Positions 33,747 to 43,427 of a stretch of DNA of 64,000 nt are shown here, in pieces. Position 1 is the first letter of the stretch. The number at the start of each line of letters is the position of its first letter. A model generated the notes under the pieces. It was given only the letters and a program-made list of their open reading frames with translations. It made no database searches and was not told where the DNA came from. The position numbers and the translations under genes were made by a program. The stretch comes from Bombyx mori (taxonomy: Eukaryota; Arthropoda; Insecta; Lepidoptera; Bombycidae). Where the stretch lies: NCBI RefSeq assembly GCF_030269925.1, contig NC_085131.1, forward strand, positions 2,928,001-2,992,000. The letters are read 5' to 3'.

Positions 33747-34037
33747 CTAGCTGACCCGACAGACTTCGTAGTGCCTAAATCGATAAATAAAAGACTTAAA
33801 CTTTTGTATGAAATAAACTTAAAACAAACAAAAGGAATCCGTCCGACGAGGGATACATCAAAGGACAAACAAAATTGATATTTTTTATTTAATTCTGAGC
33901 ATTTTCATATTTATCTACCTTTTAAACCTGTTCTGGACTTCCACAAATAATTCAAGACCAAAATTAGCCAAATCGGTGCAGCCGTTCTCGAGTTTTAGCG
34001 AGACTAACGAACAACAATTCATTTTTATATATAAAGA
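33747..34037 (-). mobile_element. Small Helitron-like element, family B
   Basis: The plus strand reads A|CTAGCTGACCCGACAGACTT, ..GGAATCCGTCCGACG.., CCAAATCGGTGCAGCCG, TTCTCGAGTTTTAGCGAGAC, and ends ATTTTTATATATAAAGA. Reversed, this is a TC...CTAG element. Matching copies are at 40976-41265 (plus) and 57909-58194 (minus). It is directly followed by a family C element. Confidence 0.72.
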
Positions 34038-34043
34038 AGAAGA

Positions 34044-34285
34044 CTAGCTGAGTCCCGCGATGTTACCCGCGGTTATTGTCGTAACGGGGGTGACGCCCCG
34101 GGGCCAAACTAGTCTAAAAAAAGTAGCCTACGTTACTCCTTATATCATCAGCTACCTATCAGTGAAAGACCCGTCAAAATCAGTCCAGTCATTCCAGAGA
34201 TTAGCCGGAACAAACAGACAGACAGACAAAAGTTGTAAAAAATGTTATTTTGGTGTATGTACCGTATATATATTCATATGGATGT
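34044..34285 (-). mobile_element. Small Helitron-like element, family C
   Basis: The plus strand starts A|CTAGCTGAGTCCCGCGATG, continues TTACCCGCGGTTATTG, GTAGCCTACGTTACTCC, CAAAATCAGTCCAGTC and CAGACAGACAGACAAAAG, ending near TATATATATTCATATG. This layout (CTAG end, CCCGCGG, GTAGCCTA, CAGACAGACA) is common in moth Helitrons. The distal end is uncertain. Confidence 0.6.
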
Positions 34286-36123
34286 AGTAAAAAGCGGATA
34301 TTTCAATATCACAAACAAACACTCCAATTTTATTTATATGTGTAGATTGAGTCGAGTGGTTTGCCTTACTCTGCAGTGCAATAGTCAGAGCCCCTAACTG
34401 TTGGATCGAGGGTCGAGGGTAGGATACACGTATCAAATGTCTTCTTGATCTTAATGTCAATTTCTGGCTTTTCATAATTTCTTTCAAGGTCCAATATTGT
34501 TTCCATCCCTTTTGTCTATTTCTTTAGGTATTTGGTCATTGTGTGATAAATTATCTCGCCAAGATAATAATATACATATATGATATAGATATATATATGT
34601 TTGTGCTCCAGCAATAACTTAACCATGTAAATAATCGCGTTTTTTTTTTTATAATTTCCTATATCCAATCCATCCAATCAAACGAAATTGACCAGTTAAA
34701 AAGAGAACTATTAAAGCCGATTCGGTTTGACAATCAAACTATAGCTTTGACAGGTGTCAAAGATAAAGCGTACGTTATTATAAACAATTCCCGTATAATC
34801 TTGAGCTGCCAAGGAAGCCGCCGCTATCAACCCGACGATGAAAGGCGACAGAATTATATGAAACACTGGAATTGATTAGATGCTCACGTGGGCGGATGAT
34901 CGATCGTGGATGATCGATGCTGTTTGTCTTTTTGTTTTGTTTTTATTTTTGTTTTTCTAATCGAACAAATTAGGTGTTTTGTTTTGTTTTTTTTACTAAG
35001 TGCATTTTTTTTATTGTTCGTTGGATGGACGAGCTCACAGCCCACCTGGTGTTAAGTGGTTACCGGAGCCCATAGGCATCTATCAACGTAAATGCGCCAC
35101 CTATCTCGAGATATAAGTTCTAAGGTCTCAGTATAGTTAGAACGGCTGACCCACCCTTCAAACCGAAACGCATTGCTGCTTCACGGCAGAAATAGGCAGG
35201 GCGGTGGTACGTACCCGTGCGGACTCACAAGAGCTCCTACCACCGGTAAAGATATTAGCGTGTAGTATTTAGTTTAGTTTTAGCGAATTTTAGATATAAT
35301 TAAAAGATTTTTTACGCTTTCTGTGTAGTGTTTGTCGGTTCCAGCGTATGGGAGCGCGCGATTCCCACTTGTGGAACTGAATCCCACACTCTTTCATATA
35401 CCTCTTCAACACATCCTCTTGTATCAGAGGCTAGACGTTTCGCTGACAATTACCATCATATATTTACGTAACAGAGTAACATATAACGTAATAGAAAACT
35501 AACAGATCCATAATAATATTCAAATAGTACATTATTTGTTAAAATTTTATTTTCTGTATTATCTGTTGAATTAGTCAGTGTCTACTGACATATACTGTAT
35601 ATACAGATTATTTTTGTTTTTCTATATATATTTCTTTGAAAACGGAAAGTGTTTTTTATTAATTTTTAAAAATTGTTTTCATTAACACCTTACTCAAGGT
35701 TTGATTTGTAATAAATAAAATATAATTTTATTTTATCACTTTGTAAATATTTTATAAGGAATTCCTTTCGTATCATCAAGCGTAAGTCAAAATTTTAATT
35801 AAGATTGTTTCAAATTCACGACTTGCCTACACAAACCCCAATTAAAATTTTCTAACTTGAGAATTTGACGTAATTAAGAATTTGGATTATATTTCGTTAG
35901 ATATATAGCCAGCTCAAACTAATTTTTAACGACGCCTTTTTTTCCAAATACGTATACAGTACATAGGTACTCATTTCGATGGTATTTTTTTAATGTATAT
36001 CTTCGATTTTTTTTTAGGCAAACCGAATTTAATGTTGCTTCATTTTAAAGCTAATGTGCTTCTCATACGGTTTTTTTTTAAATTTTATGAAAATCTGATC
36101 ACTAGTTTTTGAGTAATCCTTAA
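34286..36123. other. AT-rich sequence, one Bm1 copy
   Basis: Outside the Bm1 at 35007-35247 no repeat or gene is recognised. A GT/T-rich tract lies at 34920-35010. Confidence 0.45.
35007..35247 (-). mobile_element. Bm1 SINE, body copy
   Basis: TTTTTTTTATTGTTCGTTGGATGG, the body with CGAGATATAAGTTCTAAGG, and CTCCTACCACCGG at its right end. Confidence 0.9.
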
Positions 36124-36321
36124 TAACGGCCGTCCGGTGTAGTGTAAGTGACATGGTCACTACACAAGGGGGTCGCGGGTTCGAATCCCGCCAAGGGAAG
36201 ATATTTGTATGATAAATATAAATGTCATTTCTGGGGTCATGGATGTATATTAACACAAGTTATTTACGAACTTAGCACGGGACCAGTTAACGTAGCGTGA
36301 CATTAAAAAAAAAAAAAAAAA
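36124..36321 (+). mobile_element. tRNA-derived SINE, poly-A tailed
   Basis: The head is tRNA-like: an A-box-like GTGTAGTGTAAGTG (about 36137), an anticodon-arm-like ATGGTCACTACACAAG, and a B box GGTTCGAATCC (36178-36188) within a paired CGCGGGTTCGAATCCCGC arm. An unrelated body of about 110 bp follows (GGTCATGGATGTATATTA, AACTTAGCACGGGACCAG), then at least 16 A. These are the marks of a Pol III-transcribed SINE. The sequence is not a functional tRNA: the acceptor stem does not pair and no CCA context exists. A longer copy lies inverted at 46425-46669. Confidence 0.8.
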
Positions 36322-36408
36322 GAAGAAAAAAATATATGCAACTAACTATAACTTAAACAAGGTTAATAATATTATTTATATTATTTATTGATATTATTTT
36401 AACCCACT

Positions 36409-36598
36409 GAGTTTCTCGCCGGATCTTCTCAGTGGCAGGCGATTGCGATCCGATCGTAAATTCTTGGAGGCACCACTCTTGCTCTTGCTAGGGCTAGTGT
36501 TAGCAAATTCTCTCAGAGTGAGGCTCGTGAGCTCACTTACTCATCCGAACGTAGCGGGAATAGCCTCTTAGGCTACCAGCAAATAGGAAGGGAAAAAA
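36409..36598 (+). mobile_element. 3' end of LINE tail family E
   Basis: It carries CCCACTGAGTTTCTCGCCGG, CTTCTCAGTGG, TCTTGCTAGGG, GTTAGCAAATTC, GTGAGCTCACTTAC, and GCCTCTTAGGCTACCAGC, ending in GGGAAAAAAAAG. A CTCTTG repeat slip (CTCTTGCTCTTGCTAGGG) distinguishes it. Confidence 0.75.
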
Positions 36599-36758
36599 AG
36601 ATATTCTCTATTTTTGTTTTCGATTTTTTTCTTTAAATAAAGCTTTTTTTTGTGTTAATATTTTATAGGTAACGAAATTTAGACATAATCCTAGCTTAAA
36701 GGTATTAGCATTAATTAGATTATTGGGCGTGTTTATTTCGCAATGGTTGGCAGTTCCT

Positions 36759-36986
36759 AGCACTGGTAGCAGGACCTCTTGTGAGTCCGCGCGGGTACCA
36801 CCACCCTGCCTATTTCTGCCGTGAAGCAGTATGCGTTTCGGTTTGAAGGGTGGGGTACTTGAGACCTTAGAACTTATATCTCAAGGTGGGTGGCGCATTT
36901 ACGTCGTAGACGTCTATGGGCTCCAGTAACCACGTAACACCAGGTGGGCTGTGAGCTCGTCCACCCATCTAAGCAATAAACAAAAA
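36759..36986 (+). mobile_element. Bm1 SINE, body copy
   Basis: CTGGTAGCAGGACCTCTTGT, TCTGCCGTGAAGCAGTATGC, a ~20-bp deletion at GGGGTACTTGAGACC (the GCAGCCGTTGTAACTATACT part is gone), then the tail and GCAATAAACAAAAAAA. Confidence 0.88.
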
Positions 36987-37179
36987 AACCTTACTTAGCG
37001 AAGCAGTTTTGAACAAAATATTCGGCCGGTTCAGAACACAAAAACGGAAAACATGTTACCGGCAGTACCGAGTGCATTATGTTGACTATTCAATGTAAAC
37101 GTGTTCGTAGTGTGAAGGGAAATGGAGAATAGACTACACAATACATAGACTAAGTAAAATAAACAGGTAACATCTTTTA

Positions 37180-37838
37180 TTTTATTGTCCTTGTAGGTAG
37201 ACGAAGGTACGGTGAGTGGTTACCGTCACCCATGGACTTCCCGTGGATCCACGGACCCATGGAGGAAGACTCTGATGGCCGATATATCGCGCATCCCCCG
37301 TGCGGTCACCCGCATAGCAATGCATGCCATAAAAATAGATAGCATGTCATTGTCATACATGATGAAAGTGGGCGGGAGAGCACCGAGCCTTGTGGAACGC
37401 CAGCGTTAATAATAATCATCAGAGAAGCAGCCGTCTACAACAATAGTGATGTCTCGCCCATCCAAAAAGCTAGCGATCCACTTGCAGAGTCCCTCGGGAA
37501 TTTCGTAAGATGGTAACATCGACAGAAGGCCCTATGCCAGACCCTATCGAAGGCATTCGCGACATTAAAGCTTACAGCGAGAGCCTCGCCCTTGCTCGCC
37601 AAGGCTTCAGCCCACCTGTGAGTAAGGTATGCATGAAAATCGCCAGCTAAGCGACGGAAGCCGTACTGTCGGTCACTATCAAATGGCGATTCTCAAGATA
37701 CTTCAGGAGTTGCGTATTTATTATTCACTCCATCACCTTGGAAAGTAAGAAAATTATCGTGATAGGCCTATAGCTCGACGGGTCCGACCGGTCACCCGTC
37801 TTGAAGATAGGGTGGACGTGGGCGGTCTTCCATGAATG
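37180..37838 (-). pseudogene. Internally deleted, decayed copy of the LINE polymerase gene
   Basis: The left 80 bp match the LINE 3' tail (with TTTATTGTCCTTGTAGGTAGACGA). The match then jumps near 37266 to the reverse-transcriptase region equivalent to 23107-23690 of the intact copy. About 830 bp, covering the C-terminal domain, are therefore missing. The YADD-region codons and the GVPQG and GFRHGRS segments can still be followed, but several short indels break the frame (for example within 37395-37425 and 37640-37680). The match stops near 37838. Confidence 0.85.
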
Positions 37839-37956
37839 GAAGCGGCAGTAGCATAGAGTGTCTTCCGGTATAAACAGATATCCGGCATTCCATTTGCTTT
37901 GCACATTGCTTGTGGCCGAATTTGACCCCTCTCAGAAGGCGTTTGCGTAAATGTAA

Positions 37957-38028
37957 ACATTGGGTGTGTAAACTACTTAACACCAAGTGCACAACGACCT
38001 CGTCTACACATCTATCGAGATAAAAATC
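37957..38028 (+). repeat. Bm1 3' end fragment
   Basis: TGGGTGTGTAAACTACTTAACACC, ACCTCGTCTACACATCTATCG and AGATAAAAAT parallel the Bm1 tail. It lies about 120 bp right of the deleted LINE copy. Confidence 0.55.
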
Positions 38029-40106
38029 CATAAGCCAATACAAACAATAGCGCTCATAAAACACGCATACACACGCAAAAATATTTGCAATACAATACTT
38101 TCACAGGAAATAATAGGTTGGTGTTGTTGATCGTGTTTAAAGCCTTTTATGGAATAAAAAAAACGACTGACACGGGAATAAGAGCCGTCAAGTGAATCAG
38201 CGAAATTGAAATAAAACTCCTCGCTAAATACAACGCGTCCTTCAGTTACTTTCAGAGTACAAATTCATCAATCTCCGTATTGTAATATCATCTCACGGCG
38301 ACGTCAAATAAAGTACGTTTTTCTTTATCATTCTTCTCAAGCTCTCGTAATTCTGGGTGTTTGTTATCTGTGGACTTTTAATGTTATGATAAAAAACACT
38401 ATTAAATTTCTTTTTGTTTTAATACAAAAAAGTGTCTATTAGTTTTACATTTATGGGGCCATGCTTATGGTTGTAGTCGTATTAAGCAATGCGACTATGG
38501 CGTGGTTCATATCCACTGGCACCATAATACATAATATTATTGTTGAAGTTTTGCAATATACAATCCACCAAAATTCTATCAATTAATTACTAATGCCGAG
38601 CCAAATTTTATCTTTAGTTAGCTCTTAGGTACTAACTCGTCTATTATGCATATTCCTACGCCTGCCTCAAAGTTAGGAATGTGGTGCCGGTATTATTGTT
38701 AATATAAATAAATTTAAAATTTCTGAACTTGTGCCACACTATGAACACGTCCATGATGTTAAGACCGGCCGTGTTGATAACGAACTCATGGAGGGCAAAC
38801 TAAATCGTGCAGACATAATCAAGTTACTCGTAGTAGGATTAACAGCAAATTAAGCCTTATTCGAGCCTATTGAGTTTATGATCTTTAAAATATTTAAAGT
38901 AATGGAATTTACATTATTTTTAGCTGTTTAAGATTACGATACTTGTTCGATTAGCGGGATTGCTTTAAATAATTAAACTGCTTTGTAATATTATTTTGTT
39001 TCTTCATCCAAATATTTTGTTGTAAATAAATTACAGCGATAACTTCCTTTCCACTTCACATTAACCACAAAATCTGATATTTTATGTTTTCAATAAACTG
39101 AGGGTGGTAGGTATGGGTGGTATTCCTGTTTTGAAGGCTAAATAACAGCCATATCAATAGAATTGAAACTTCAACCAACCATAATTATTTCATGCTGGGT
39201 AGGCAAACTATTTACTATTTATAAGTTTTTGACAAGACACGGCTGTACAAATACTAAAAAAATTTGCTTTACTAATAATCTAACTTTAAGTCCTGATTTG
39301 TAAATATGGCATGAATCTCTTGTTAGTGTTCGTAAACATTATTTGTTTATGAATATAAAAGTAGATGTGTCCAAAAATATATACCAAGATATTTGTAGTA
39401 TTATTTCTTTACGAAAGTGATGTCACAGCCTAAAACACGTCCTAACGTCTGTTTTAAAGACGGGCAGAGGTGTAAATCCCGCTGAGCTTGGTGGGCTGAG
39501 CGGTGTAGCGTGAGGGCGGCGCGGTGTGTTCTCTGAAGTATCATAAGCCTAGCTAGCTACCGAGATACCGAATTTACGATGCAAGTTTCTCAGCTTGTCG
39601 GAGTTTGCTTATTGCGATTTTATTTTTATTTCGAACTTTATCTTCTTATTTGTTTAATAACTGATGTGTTAGTTCGTCTCTACATGCACGATTAGATAGA
39701 CAACCAGAGAACAGTTAATTACCATTATCTGCTCTGTTTGTGAACAGAGTTTTTTCTATTTTTTGCTTTGGGAGCTATTAACATTTGATTTCAATTCGAA
39801 CATTAATAACATCAAATTTAATATCAAAATAGCAAAATAAAAGAAAACAAAAATGTATATGTATAAATAGTGTAGGTAATATTTTTTTTATTATTATCGC
39901 TTTGTACGGAGTCTTTGGTAGATTTATATTGTCGTCTTTAAAGCTCAATTTTTTTAAAATGAATTATTTAAAAACTGTCTGCAATACGGAAGTTCAAGTT
40001 ACATGATAACCACTCAACATCGTGTTAGACGTAGACTCGGTTATACATATTAAAAGAGCATTAAATGAAGATAAAAAATCGATATCTTGTTGAAGTACAA
40101 AACTAT
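38029..40106. other. AT-rich sequence with a small GC-rich island
   Basis: 39455-39545 is markedly GC-rich (GGGCGGCGCGGTGTG type) in AT-rich DNA, with no open frame of note. The rest shows nothing. Confidence 0.4.
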
Positions 40107-40337
40107 TTAAAGCGATTTAACAATAAAGCATACGTACACACCGAAAATTCCTATCAACAGAACACACATGGCCACAAAAAATAATACAAGAACTGACAAG
40201 ACATGCGAGCATATAAGCATTGATCGCTGCAGAATTCTCTCTCGACAATGCCACACAACATAATATGGAGCAATCACGGCCGGCATTACAAACAACGGAT
40301 CCAGCTTAGACCTCACCGGAACAAAACCGGTTTCGTA
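40107..40337 (-). CDS. Hypothetical open segment with a C-terminal membrane helix
   Basis: Minus-strand codons from 40337 (after a TAG that could also be an acceptor CACTAG) read YETGFVPVRSKLDPLFVMPA, VIAPYYVVWHCRERILQRS, then a long hydrophobic helix SVLVLFFVAMCVLLIGIFGV and YVCFIVKSL before TAA. Codon use looks protein-like and the DNA is GC-richer than its flanks. It has no ATG at its start, so it would be a last exon or a fragment. Alternatively, this segment belongs to a plus-strand retro-insertion ending in the poly-A at 40404-40417. The product is not recognised. Confidence 0.28.
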   Translation of the reverse strand, partial: YETGFVPVRSKLDPLFVMPAVIAPYYVVWHCRERILQRSMLICSHVLSVLVLFFVAMCVLLIGIFGVYVCFIVKSL

Positions 40338-40452
40338 CTAGTGCCGGGGCCGATCCTGACCGAGGCTTGTTGCGTGAGCTTCCAATACATAAATGAGCTA
40401 TTGAAAAAAAAAAAAAATAGCTAAAAAAAAAACAAGTTATGTCTAAACTTTT

Positions 40453-40566
40453 TTAGGCAGCGGCTTAGCTCTGCCCCTGGCATTGCTGACGTCCATGAGC
40501 GACGGTAAACACTCACCATTAGGTGGGCCGTATGCTCGTCTGCCTATACGGCAATAAAAAAAAACT
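40453..40566 (+). mobile_element. Solo 3' end of the 22-kb LINE family
   Basis: This is a 5'-truncated copy of about 110 bp with the family tail (GGTGGGCCGTATGCTCG then GGCAATAAAAA). It is closer to the intact element than the copy at 3966, having CCCCTGGCATTGCTGACG. It lies about 35 bp right of another poly-A run (40404-40417). Confidence 0.85.
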
Positions 40567-40975
40567 TAAAAAAAAAACACCTTTTAATACCCGGCCTATG
40601 GGTAAGTAAATATGAAAACTATTTTTTTTAACCAGTTTGTCTTCGTTGTAATTTTAAGCCAATTTCTTCTTCTTCTCAATCGTGTCGCTCTTGACAGAGT
40701 GGTTTTAATCGTCATGTAGTGTTGGAAAGGGCAGACTAAAACTAATAATAAGCCAATATCATTATTATAATGTATTTTCATAAGTCCTTTATCTGTAAGC
40801 AAATTCTCTAACTTATTGGACGTCTTAAAGGTTAGTGAAAATTACGGTGCAAGGTTACATACGTAGAGAAGTAAATAAATGACCTTAGATGACCTTTAAG
40901 TTAAACTAATAAAAGCGTGTTCAAAATGGGTGAACGTTAGAACATTAGATGAAGTTACATGCAATATATAAATCA

Positions 40976-41265
40976 TCTATATATGTAAAAATGAATTGCT
41001 GTTCGTTGGTCTCGCTAAAACTCGAGAACGGCTGGACCGATTTGGCTAATTTTTGTCTTGAATTAATTGTGGAAATCTAGAGAAGGTCTAAAAGGTAAAT
41101 AAATAAGAAAATGCTCGGAATTCAATAAAAATAAAAATTTTGTTTTCCCTTTGATGTGTCCCCCGTCGGACGGATTCCTTTTGTTTGTTTTAAGTTTATT
41201 TTATATAAAAGTTTAGGTCTTTTATTTATCGATTGAGGCACTACGAAGTCTACCGGGTCAGCTAG
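40976..41265 (+). mobile_element. Small Helitron-like element, family B
   Basis: It begins A|TCTATATATGTAAAAATGAA and ends ACTACGAAGTCTACCGGGTC-AGCTAG|T. Both ends fit the Helitron rule, and the interior matches the reverse complement of the copies at 33747 and 57909. Confidence 0.78.
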
Positions 41266-41724
41266 TAACCTATATAAATCACCAAATCGCTAAGCTACTT
41301 TTTAAGAAGAGTAAATTGAAAACAGAAAACAAATACATATAATGTATTATAAATGTTATTCGCCTCATTTGAGCTCACAATGACTCACGAGACGTCCCAA
41401 CACTATTGGCGAGCGAACGATTAAGTTATCTTCTCGCTGTTTCACCGATTTCCAGTTAATTTCTTCATTTTGTTGCTCTTGGTTCGCTTATTTTTTTTTG
41501 TTCTCAGAAAGGCAACGTTCAGAAATGGATCGGACAATTTTTCTAATGGACTCTCTGAGTATTGAGGAAACAATCAAGCTCCACGATTGTTGTCACGGCT
41601 AGTTTGATGGAATGACGTAAATTGTACGATGGACGTTTTATTAATAAACCTGTTTTGGGGATTGGCTTTTTATTGGTTTTGGCCTTCTCTGGATTTTCAT
41701 ATATAAAGTGTAAATAGTAATAAT

Positions 41725-41962
41725 TTTTTTATTGCTTAGATGGGTGGATCGGCTCATAGCCCACCTGGTGTTAAGTGGTTACTGGAGCCCATGACATCCA
41801 CAACGTAAATGCGCCACCCCCCCTTGAAATATAAGTTCTAAGGTCTCAAGTAAGTTACAACGGCTGCCCCACCCTTCAAACCGAAACGCATTACAGCTTC
41901 ACGGCAGAAATAGGCAGGGTGGTGGCACCCACCCGCGCGGACTCACAAAAGGTCCTACATCA
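41725..41962 (-). mobile_element. Bm1 SINE, body copy
   Basis: TTTTTTTATTGCTTAGATGG, CCCCCCCTTGAAATATAAGT, ATTACAGCTTCACGGCAGAA and AAAGGTCCTACATC. Confidence 0.88.
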
Positions 41963-42338
41963 ATCCTTAATTGGATCTATAATAATTCATATTAAGACAT
42001 ATCACGGTGTTTTTTAGTTACAGAAATCTAGCAAGTAAAGTGGATTCAAATATGAAAAATTCACAGGAAATTTAATGACTTATCCAAAAGTTTTGACAGA
42101 GTGCTTGTTTCGATAATTCTTTCAGTTACACGTTAGGTACCATATATGCAGATTCCAAAGTGGACAGGCAGTATTATGAAACTTGAAGTGCGCTTAGTCC
42201 TTAAGATCCCCTTTTTATGTAGTTAACAATATATGTTTATACCACATTTGAAACCGGGTGCCTAATATCCAGAATTAAGAACTTCATAGCTTATATTTAA
42301 CATCTCATATAATGTGTGAGACCTACATATTACATTAG

Positions 42339-42568
42339 TCGTCGTGGTCGTGGCCTGAAGGATAAGACGCCCGGTGCCTTGCCCATTTCTGCCGTGAAGC
42401 AGTAATGCGTTTCGGTTTGAAGGATGGGGCAGCCGTTGTAACGTTAAAACTGAGACCTTAGAACTTTTATCCCAAGATGGGTGGCGGAATTTGCGTTGTA
42501 GGTGGGCTCAGGAAACCACTTAACACCAGGCGGGCCGTGAGCTCGTCCGCCCATCAAAGCAATAAATA
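42339..42568 (+). mobile_element. Bm1 SINE with tRNA-like head joined to mid-body
   Basis: It starts CGTCGTGGTCGTGGCCTGAA then GGATAAGACGCCCGGTGC, which I recognise as the 5' head of full-length Bm1 and which carries an A-box-like TGGCCTGAAGG. It then joins at about 42378 to GCCCATTTCTGCCGTGAAGC in the body. The B-box part and the intervening few hundred bases of the full element are missing. The rest is normal to GCAATAAATAAC. Confidence 0.78.
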
Positions 42569-42924
42569 ACAATATCTTCCAGTTTGCTGTTTGACATACA
42601 AATCGTAAATTTATCTTAATGTCCTTTATGGTATTAACTTTTTAAGTTTATGACTATGTATTGCACCATAATCAGTATCTCCAAATATCGTCGCTATCAT
42701 TAAATCTGAGTGCGAGCACAGTGACCTTGTCAGAAGCATTTCATTCCCATACCGTCTCGGACGCTGTCCGTGACAGCACCAAAGATTTCGATCACTCGTG
42801 AGTCGGATGTCAAACTGATTGTATCGCGTATAGACTCGGAATTTTATCGTATTTTTATGACTTTACTATTACCCTATTACCTTGAGTGATGAGGTTAAAG
42901 TCCCTTTTAAATCAAATTTAAATT

Positions 42925-43035
42925 GAGACTGCCATATCCTTCAAACGGGAGCCCAAATGACCCTTAACTGAAATAGCCAGGATGTTAATACCTGTACAGA
43001 CGTATAAGATCCTACGATGCCACTAATTACGCAAA
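42925..43035 (-). repeat. Old Bm1 fragment
   Basis: GACTGCCATATCCTTCAAAC, GAAATAGCCAGGATGTTAAT, AGATCCTACGATGCC and ACTAATTACGCAAA follow the 5' half of the Bm1 body and the start of the upstream segment. Confidence 0.55.
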
Positions 43036-43361
43036 GGCTTCGTAGTGTACAACGATATTATTGCTTAATTATGGAGGGTAGTTTTGTACACGGATTAAGT
43101 AGGTAGATACTTACTAACGGGTACCTGTTTTTAAAACTGAGATATACTATACCGAGTATCTAGATGGCCGATGCTACTACATATTTCCAATTTTAAAACT
43201 ATAACCACTTTTGTATTAAAATTAGAATTTAAAATATAAGTTACGCACAGTATCTTAGATTAATCAATTATAATTGAAGCAATCTGAAGCTAAACCTATT
43301 TCCAAGTCCACACATTGCTTAAGCATTAAAAATTATTTCGTATTATTTAGTTTAATTACTG

Positions 43362-43427
43362 TAGATCACAAGGCCTATGGCCAGCAATGGGCAGATAAAA
43401 TCTGATGATGATGATGATGATGATGAC
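43362..43427 (+). repeat. LINE 3' tail with (GAT)n
   Basis: The sequence GGCCTATGGCCAGCAATGGGC, then CTGATGATGATGATGATGATG, resembles the last codons plus trinucleotide tail of RTE-like LINEs (a GQQW-like end). Only about 65 bp are recognisable. Confidence 0.5.

Noticed and set aside
36124..36200. Functional tRNA gene
   Set aside because: The B box is good but the acceptor stem does not close, and the head is fused to a SINE body with poly-A.
43396..43427. GATGATGAT run considered as a regulatory repeat
   Set aside because: It is better explained as the trinucleotide tail of an RTE-like LINE.
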